This document shows positions 54,685-64,000 of a stretch of 64,000 nucleotides of DNA, one piece after another. The notes below the pieces were generated by a model. That model had not been told where the DNA came from. It did no database searches and worked only from the letters and a program-made list of their open reading frames with translations. The position numbers were made by a program, and so were the translations under genes. Numbering within the stretch: position 1 is the stretch's first letter; the number at the start of each line of letters is the position of its first letter. This DNA is from Tethya wilhelma (taxonomy: Eukaryota > Porifera > Demospongiae > Tethyida > Tethyidae), in contig CAXIPT010000001.1 of NCBI GenBank assembly GCA_964030475.1, forward strand, positions 3,842,849-3,906,848. Direction: 5' to 3'.

Positions 54685-56259
54685 TAGCCTCGTCCCCAGG
54701 CCCAAAAGAGGGGCCTGGGAACGAGGCTACGGAAGACGAGAAGGGCAATCCGCGACGCGGTACGCGAAGCGCCGCGATCGCGCCGCGCTATGCCGCATCG
54801 CGGATCGCGAAGTGCCGCGATCGCGCCGCACTGTACCGCCTCGCGGATCGCGAAGTGCCGCGTTAGAGCCGACTCACGGACCGCAAGAAATTAAATTATT
54901 ACCGCGCTTTACAACGTAGCTAATCATTGATAACATTATTTTACTATAATTATACTTCCTATACCTTTATGTAACACATGCATACACTGGCACCTATCGT
55001 AGTGTGTGTAATAATAAATTATTATCAATTATTATTATTGACCTCTGACCTCAGGCCTAGTCGAGTGTCTTTCTAAATAATGCACAGTGATGGAGAGTGA
55101 TTCGTTTCTGGATTCGTCTAGGGCTAACAGTGACCATCAGTGAGTTAAGTTTTGCATAGTTATTAAAGATTGTATTGAATATTTTAGTATACAGAGATTT
55201 AAAAACTAATATTGTAAGATGTATGAGTCCTGAAGCATTGTGTGCTTTGGATAACAAGCCGCGATTTAATCCAAAAGTTGATGGAAACATCAACAGGGAA
55301 GGTATACATAGTTAATAAATAGTCATTTATTATAAATTAATAATACAGAGGACTTCAAATGGCCGAGGTATTAATTAGGTGCAGGCACCCGTGTACATCT
55401 CAACTGAAACATGTCAGTGATTCCAAGTGATAAGAAGTGGAGATTTGCTTTGTGCTAAATAGCATAATTGTTATTAATGGGGTGGTATTTAACTTAGGTC
55501 CTTCTTCACACAGTTAATATAACTTAATGGGCTAAATGACTACATTGCTATGTATCTTTTCCTGTTGATATTTCTGTCAACTTTTGGATTATAAGGCTTG
55601 TTATCAAAGCACACAACGCTTTAGAACTCATAGATCTTACAATATTAGTTTAAAATATCTGCATATTAAAATATTAAATAACTATGCAATGATGATCACT
55701 TTTACACCAGTGACCTCTGGTTAGACCCAGCAAAGGTACGACATCAGTGCACCTTGCTGAGCTGGCAAGTCCGTTAATTACATTCCAATTATGTAATCGC
55801 AATAGGAGTTGATCATGCACTCGTTTTCCAGCTCAGCAAAGGTGCACCCGTGTCGTACCTCCCCTAGACAAATCCAAAGACGAATAACTCTCCATTACTG
55901 TACATTATTTAGAAAGACACTCATCTAGTTCAGAGGTTAGAGGTCAATAATAATTATAAATAATAATTATTTAATTTTAGGTGCAAGTGTATGCATGTGC
56001 TACATAAAGGTATATATAGGAAGTATAATTACAGTAAAAATAATGTTATCAATGATTAGTTACGTTGTACAGCGCGGTCATAATCTAATTTTTCGCGGTC
56101 CGCGAGTCGGCGCGAACGCGGCACTTCGCGATCTGCGAGGCGGTACAGTGCGGCACGATCGCGGCACTTCGCGATCCGCGATGCGGCATAGCGCGGCGCG
56201 AACGCGGCGCTTCGCGTACCGCGTCGCGGATTGCCCTTCTCGTCTTCCGTACGAGGCTA
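54685..56259. mobile_element. Foldback-like DNA transposon with long inverted arms
   Basis: A 1575-bp segment flanked by the same 10-bp direct repeat ATACCATCTC (54675-54684 and 56260-56269), a target-site duplication. Its ends are inverted copies (TAGCCTCGT and ACGAGGCTA). Just inside, arms of several hundred bp pair with each other: ACGGAAGACGAGAAGGGC at 54729 against its complement ending at 56250, CG-rich 43-nt sub-repeats (tcgcggatcgcgaagtgccg), then an AT-rich stretch, and inner blocks such as taatccaaaagttga (55268) paired with its complement near 55580. No transposase ORF is present, so it is non-autonomous. The 10-bp target duplication and long arms with sub-repeats suggest a Mutator/Foldback-type element. 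The left end carries an extra small hairpin (54694-54720, ccaggccc/gggcctgg). It fills the shared SEH1/AHCY upstream region. Confidence 0.82.
55734..55860. mobile_element. Small palindromic element nested in the right arm
   Basis: A 127-bp insertion whose ends are about 32-bp imperfect inverted repeats (aggtacgaca, gtgcacctt, gctgagctgg). The corresponding place in the left arm (after gtctaggg, about 55120) has no such insert, so it arrived after the foldback element was formed. Confidence 0.75.
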
Positions 56260-56330
56260 ATACCATCTCGTGACCCAATCAATCGACTGTGACCTGATGA
56301 TGCTCTCTATATGATCTAACCTGATCACTC

Positions 56331-56336
56331 CACGTG
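56331..56336. promoter_or_regulatory. E-box upstream of AHCY
   Basis: CACGTG in cactccacgtggccc, 73 bp before the AHCY start. It lies just outside the transposable element, so the proximal AHCY promoter is probably limited to about 140 bp. USF/MYC-type binding is inferred only from the motif. Confidence 0.45.
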
Positions 56337-56408
56337 GCCCTGTTCAAGTGGAGATAATTCTAGCATTTCTGTTCATTCTTTTTTGATTGTTGCTGTATCT
56401 GATAGACC

Positions 56409-58697
<2,289 letters not shown>

Positions 58698-58945
58698 TTG
58701 TGGTGATCAGTAGTTGACAATGAAAACATTTATAATTATAGTGACCCTGAGTATTTTAGTTATTATATCCAAAGACAAGGATTGTTCTATTCCAATTGAG
58801 TTATTTATAATCCTATGTTATGAAATTGAAATTCTTGCTAATTTCTCTTTGCATGCATGTGATTAGTAATAGACATAATAATGTAATTACTTGTTTCAAG
58901 TTATCAAGAATAATAACTAATATTATTTTATAACATAAATAAATA

Positions 58946-60970
58946 CTATTTCTTTCTTTGCATGAAGGCCATGATAGCTTTCATACATTCCTCAGAGAGC
59001 CACCTCTCCTCTAGCAACTCACACTCCTCCTTGTTCACCCTCTCCAGAAGCTCCGTGTCAAACCCACGGATCAATTGCTTAGATTTGGACAAAGACTGTG
59101 TGTAATACAATACACAAATACTCAATATTTGAACTGGTTATTTACAAACATTGTGTAGTTTCAACAGTTACAAATCAGGAGTAGAAAAAGGGTTGATAGC
59201 TCGATAGACAATGCTCAAAACAAAATCTCATGAAATGTGTAGTGTCTTACTTTTGGAGGTAGGTTAGCCATGTTTGTCACAACCTCTTTCACTTTACTCT
59301 GGAATTCTTGAGAAGGAAACACACTTGTCACCAATCCCCTGTCATACGCCTCAGCCGCTGTCAACTTCTTGCCTCCCAGGAGGACTTCATTCGCCTAAGA
59401 ACACAACAAACAAACCAAAGGGTCCATTATTTCACAAGTACACCATGAAATAGTCAGTGTTTAAGGGATTAGCGTACCTTGGCTGCACCCATCATTCTGG
59501 GAAAGAGAAGTGAGGAGCATGCCTCGGGACTTTGGCCCAGTGACATGAAAGGAGTGTGGAAGGTGGCCTGGAAGGAGAGGGTAGAGATTATTGTCAGTTC
59601 ATTTATACACAATCTTAGAAGCATGGAGTCTTGTCATGTCTCACGTGTTCAGCAGCATAGACTAGATCACACAGTCCCAGTGTTGTCACAGATATACCCA
59701 CAGCAGGTCCATTGACAGCAGAAATCAGTGGCTTGGGAAATTGGATGAAAGCAGAAACAAACTCTCTATATACGAGAAAACAAAGACACAAAACAAGACA
59801 AGACAAAACCTTAGACAAGAATGGGATCTGTACAACTTTTCCCCATGTAATGACATACATCCATCAAAGGGCACTTGTTGGTTTTATACCTCAAGATATC
59901 TCTTGCTTGTGCTGCTAGTTTCTCAGGGCCCTCTGGGGGGATCTGTGCAAAGTTGGAGAGATCATTTCCACTGCAGTAATAATCCCCAGCTCCTGTAATC
60001 ACTGTAACTACGACACTATTGTCACTACCAGCTACCCTCAAGGCATCTTGTATCTCTGAATACATCTGTGTGTGATAGAATACAGCATGTTGGATACAAT
60101 GTACACACACAACTAGAGACAATAATAGACTGAGTGGTCGTGTACATATGTATCAACCTGATAAGTGATGGCATTGTACTTGGCTGGTCGGTTCAATGTG
60201 ATTGTTCTGGCCCCGCCTTCGTCAGTGACTATTATCTCCTTGTAACCATCGGTGGATGGTGGGCTAGCTTCTTGTCCAGAGGCAGACGGATCAGCTCCAA
60301 CAAGCTCTTCTACATACTCACAGTACTGCTTTACTGCCTCATCCTATAGTGTGTATGCATGTATATAGTTACATCTTAGCCTTGCAAAGCCAGCCTCTCG
60401 CAGTTGCTTCACGAGGGATTGTGGACTGTATGGGTGGCCGGAGCAAGTGTGAGGGGAGTGTATGGGCATGCAGAGCAAGTGCGAGGGACTGGCTTTGTAA
60501 GATCTAGGAGAAAGATAGTATTTTGACGATCACAATTCACTGACTTTTGATAATGTTCCCAGTCCATTCCAAGCATCCCACTTGGCTTTGCCTACAAAGT
60601 CCAAGCCTCCTGGTCTCTTTGTGTTACACTGACCAATAGTACCCTGTACAAAGGATAAATTATTTTCTGGTATATGAAAACCTGATGCAGCTTAGCTATG
60701 ACATTTGTAACTGCACACATGATCTACCTGCTTGTACAATGCATAGAGTTTGAGCTTGGCATTGTTTCCAGGGTCTTCAGTGAGGGTGGCTACTCTTTGT
60801 TTTGCCCTCTCCAGGTCATCTTGACTACTGCCAGAGTAGAGCAGAGGAGAGCCACTGAAACACCGCTGCAAACCATAGACTCTATGGGAAGATGACTGAC
60901 GCAGTGATGACACACTCGATGGTGAGCACACATAACGCAAGCAATGCTTGAGGCTCTGTGTCAGGGCCAT
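58946..60970 (-). CDS. ECI2: Enoyl-CoA delta isomerase 2 (ACBP plus crotonase domains)
   Basis: About eight minus-strand exons. N-terminal Arg/Ser-rich leader ([20 protein letters not shown]) resembles a mitochondrial transit peptide. An acyl-CoA-binding domain follows ([31 protein letters not shown]), then a crotonase-fold domain: [30 protein letters not shown] (oxyanion hole), [20 protein letters not shown], and [16 protein letters not shown]. The last exon gives [10 protein letters not shown] and a TAG at 58946. The enzyme moves 3-cis/trans double bonds to 2-trans in oxidation of unsaturated fatty acids. Human ECI2 ends SKL, a peroxisomal signal; this protein ends Arg-Lys-Lys, so a peroxisomal form from this transcript is not supported. 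Its start is only 95 bp below the stop of the F-box gene on the same strand. Confidence 0.93.
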
Positions 60971-61064
60971 GGTCAGATGTCCAGGATGACTGAGGATGTT
61001 TGTGATGTGCTCCTTTTAGAGTTTTACTCATGCAAATTAATTTTGATAAAATAATTGGTGCATG

Positions 61065-64000
61065 TCAAGGCCAAAAACTAATAACACTTATTGTCCCTGG
61101 CGAGTCTGGAGATGCAGTGATAATTTGAGTGTCTGTCACACACATACGATGGAGTAACGTTTTCTGCCGATGCACTGTGTGCAACTGCTTTCCAGTCTAA
61201 ATACAGGGGGGAAAATATGAACATAGTTAGTTACAATGTACAGCAACAGCAATCTGCACATGGACAATAGGTACATGTATATAATAATATCACTTTACCA
61301 TTGCATCCCAGACTATGATCCTCTTTCTGTCACCACCCGAGATGATGGTTGTGCCTCTGAGCACCAAGCACCTTACAATACCAATGTGACCCTCGAGCAC
61401 TTGCAAACACAACCCTGAATATAACAAAATTAGGTACCAGTTATCTATAGACGCTTTTAATGTGCAACAGTTCATTGGGTAAGCATATATACCAGAGTAG
61501 TTCCACACTCTTATGGTGCTATCGGATGAGCCTGAAATAATCATGTCATCTCCACACTGAAGACACATCTGGCAAAGAGAGTACATAAAAATTAATCATC
61601 ACTGCTCTATTACAATTAATTTAATTAATCAATTATTGTTTTTAATTTTATGTTCTGCAGAGCAAAGCAAACCGTCAAATTGTTTTGATCATTAATATTT
61701 CCGGCGTATATGACAATTTGTGATTGTGCATACTACATGCATGTACAATGGCCACAATATTGCTGCAGACTTAAATTTGATGTTGATTGTCAAATGCATG
61801 GTCAAATAATTATTATAAAATCCCTGTCAATATTTCCAGCTATACAGTAGTATGAAATGATTAAAGTACCTGCATGTAGATAAAATTGTGACTTACCACT
61901 TCTTGTGTGTGACCAGAGAGAGTAGCCGTTAGGAACCCCGACTCCACATCCCACACCTTGACCACCCCATCTCCCCCACCACTCACAACCCTGTGGTGGG
62001 ACGACCCACAGCAGTAGACCACTGTAAACATCACAAAGATTGTCAGCTCAATACTTTAGGGGCACTCACATAAGATTTGGATGAGACTGCCACATGATAC
62101 ACATGCATGCACAAAAATTATATCCATATAATTATATATACTGACAGTCACCTTCAGTGTGTCCTAAGAGCACATTCTTGCATATTCCTGCCATCACATC
62201 CCATATCCGTAAGGTGCAGTCCCATGAACCTGACAGAGCCACTCCTGTGTCCTCACTCAGCCATAGACACTGCAGTATGCAAACACAGAGACACTTATGT
62301 GATACATTCAAGAATCTTTCCCCTTGTTGGAGTAAACAAGAGAAAATAAAGGGGTCTAACTTAAATAATATTACAATACTCACCTCAATTTCCTCTGCAT
62401 GGCCAGTGAGTGTGTGCATTAGTTTACCTTGATGAACATCCCACACTCTCACTGAGCTGCGTGTAGAGTGAGAATAAAAATCATAGTTATGTACCATAAA
62501 CACAATTGTAATGCACAAACGTACTTGTCAGACCCACCACTGATCACCAGTCTTCCATTGAATGCGATGTGTTCCACTGAACCAGTGTGTCCAAGGAAGG
62601 ACCTGACAATGGATAATGCAAGAGAAGTTGAATCAATCACAGAAGGGGTTAATCTAAGATCTGACCATAGAGGACAGTAATGCCTTACTTGAGGCACTGA
62701 CCAGTTCTTGAATCAAACACCCTCACTAGACCATCAGAACAGCCACTCACAATGATACCATTCTACAAACAGTCAGTGAACATATTCCTTTCACGTTCAT
62801 TATCTCACATAGCAATCTCTCATAACCACTCATTGTGCTGTTACCTTGACAACAACACAGTTGACAGCATCAGTGTGCCCTTCAAGCTCATGCAAGCATT
62901 CCAGCGATCGGAGGTCCCACACACGAGCAGAGTTGTCTGCAGACCCAGACACCAGAATCTCCTCTGGAGAAAAACATATCAACAATTGAATCCATGATCA
63001 ATAATAATTACAATATCACAAAAAATTTATATTGTATGTGAGTACATGATGCATGGTACCTTCTGTATGTATTGTGGTGACTGGCAACCTGTGTCCTCTG
63101 AGCAATGGAGCAATGCCGTACACACCAAGCCTCCAGTTCTGTTTGAGGGTGTGTGCCTGAATGTAGACTCTCTTCCATTTGCACATGCTTCCTGCCAGTG
63201 AGGAGAAGGGAGAGAGTAGAGAGGTCATCGTGGGGCTGACAGGAGACGTAGGACGACTGTACCTCCCCTCACTCCACCCTGGAGGAGGCAGGTCACACAC
63301 AGAGACAAAACCATTCTCTTCACACAATCGCAGCCTGTGCATTAGCAACAAGTTGGTGTGATCGATGGTTGCTCAAGATCAAGATCAGTGTGTATTTTTT
63401 GTTTGGGTCTTCTTACCAAAGTGTGTCATTGTTTGTCATTTGCCTCCACTTGTGACAGCACTGTGCTGCAGCACACAGAGAGGAGGCATCGAGGAATGAG
63501 AAGACACGCTGAGCCAGTTCTGGTGGCAACTGGGAGATGAAGTCAAACGAGAGGAGCTCCTTCATTCCATGAAACACTTTCCGCAAATGCAGCACCTGTA
63601 TTCAGTGTTGATAGGAAATTTGTGTTGAACATAATATCTCTTATTGATTATTGTGTTGTATCTATTGTGTGGAAACAGGTACCTGCATAGATACCTATTA
63701 GGCTATAGAAAATCATTAGCATGCATATTAAACCCTATTTTGTGAATGAAAAAGATGCTTTTAAGGTTAGAGGTTTTTGAGTGGGCGGGGATCACACTAA
63801 AACAGTAATGATATTCATAGGCTCATAGAAACTCGTGATACTATCTCTAAGCCGAGAGGATTTGGTCTCAAAATGGCTGATTATTGCTCAAAAGGGTCAA
63901 AGGTCAAATTTAGTTGCTCTCTAAAATGGATTTTTCTGCCATTGCCACTCACTCACAGGGAACAACAACCAGGCGGCTTGAAAGACAACAGATGAACGAA
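61065..64000 (-). CDS. F-box/WD40 protein, Fbxw7/Cdc4-like (5' end outside window)
   Basis: Minus-strand exons, open at the right edge (first partial exon about 63959-64000). An F-box is clear: FDFISQLPPELAQRVFSFLD, CHKWRQMTNNDTLW (63595-63413), followed by a linker (CKWKRVYIQAHTLKQNWRLG) like that between F-box and propeller in Fbxw7. Then about seven WD40 repeats: ILVSGSADNSARVWDLRS, GIIVSGCSDGLVRVFD, RLVISGGSDK-SSVRVWDV, VALSGSWDCTLRIWDV, VVSGGGDGVVKVWDV, MIISGSSDSTIRVWNYSG, TIISGGDRKRIIVWD. The TGA is at 61065. Such proteins are substrate receptors of SCF ubiquitin ligases; the substrate is unknown. Whether it is the true Fbxw7 orthologue or a related F-box/WD gene cannot be decided from this part. 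Confidence 0.85.

Noticed and set aside
54612..54919. Arg/Ala/Ser-rich open frames in the CG-rich arms (also 55995-56282)
   Set aside because: They are the sub-repeats of the foldback element read in several frames; same words occur inverted at the other end, and there is no start or splice context.

Overview
The window looks like nuclear DNA from an early-branching animal. A demosponge of the Amphimedon type is my best guess: genes are packed tightly, introns are mostly 50-200 bp with GT/AG ends, base composition is AT-rich, (CA)n and (CT)n tracts are abundant, and the gene set is animal (phosphorylase kinase beta, WWOX, a Maf bZIP factor, MAF1, SEH1, SLC7 light chain). The organism is an inference; nothing in the sequence names it. 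Coding regions were assembled by joining exons with plausible splice sites whose protein products I recognise from memory of the families. No search was run.

Left part (1-13.5 kb). Three exons of a Gs-type G-protein alpha subunit stop at a single N (2063). A lone cysteine-rich exon on the minus strand follows, then a 1.5 kb piece of GPATCH1 in plus orientation (2698-4215). The intact GPATCH1 gene lies on the minus strand (13262-7277), so the fragment and the gene form an apparently identical inverted repeat. Between the arms is a complete 11-exon gene for a DUF445-like membrane protein. A GPATCH1 intron carries an antisense elongator tRNA-Met, duplicated with the repeat, and another GPATCH1 intron hosts a nested two-exon orphan membrane-protein gene on the opposite strand.

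Middle (13.5-38.8 kb). PHKB (plus) shares a short divergent promoter with GPATCH1 and is interrupted by a 340-N gap that hides at least one coding exon. It is followed by a small four-TM protein gene, then WWOX (minus; catalytic exon not found), MAF1 (plus; a perfect-looking 1362-bp tandem duplication sits in one intron), and a single-exon Maf-family bZIP gene (minus) with a CRE/CCAAT/TATA promoter. MAF1 (Pol III repressor) and the Maf bZIP protein are unrelated despite the similar names.

Gene-poor stretch (38.8-48.4 kb). It contains a 229-nt poly(T) run and an older ~712-bp tandem duplication; I found no gene in it.

Right part (48.4-64 kb). SLC7-type amino-acid transporter (plus), SEH1 nucleoporin/GATOR2 WD40 protein (minus), AHCY (plus), ECI2 with an ACBP domain (minus), and an F-box/WD40 protein running off the right edge (minus). 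The shared SEH1/AHCY upstream region is filled by a 1575-bp foldback-like transposable element with 10-bp target-site duplications and a second small palindromic element nested in one arm.

No operon logic is expected or seen; these are separate housekeeping and signalling genes. The most unusual items are the DUF445-like animal gene, the inverted GPATCH1 duplication, and the foldback element with its nested insertion. Several junctions (single Ns at 2063, 24391 and 53721; identical duplications) may be assembly artefacts and should be treated with caution.
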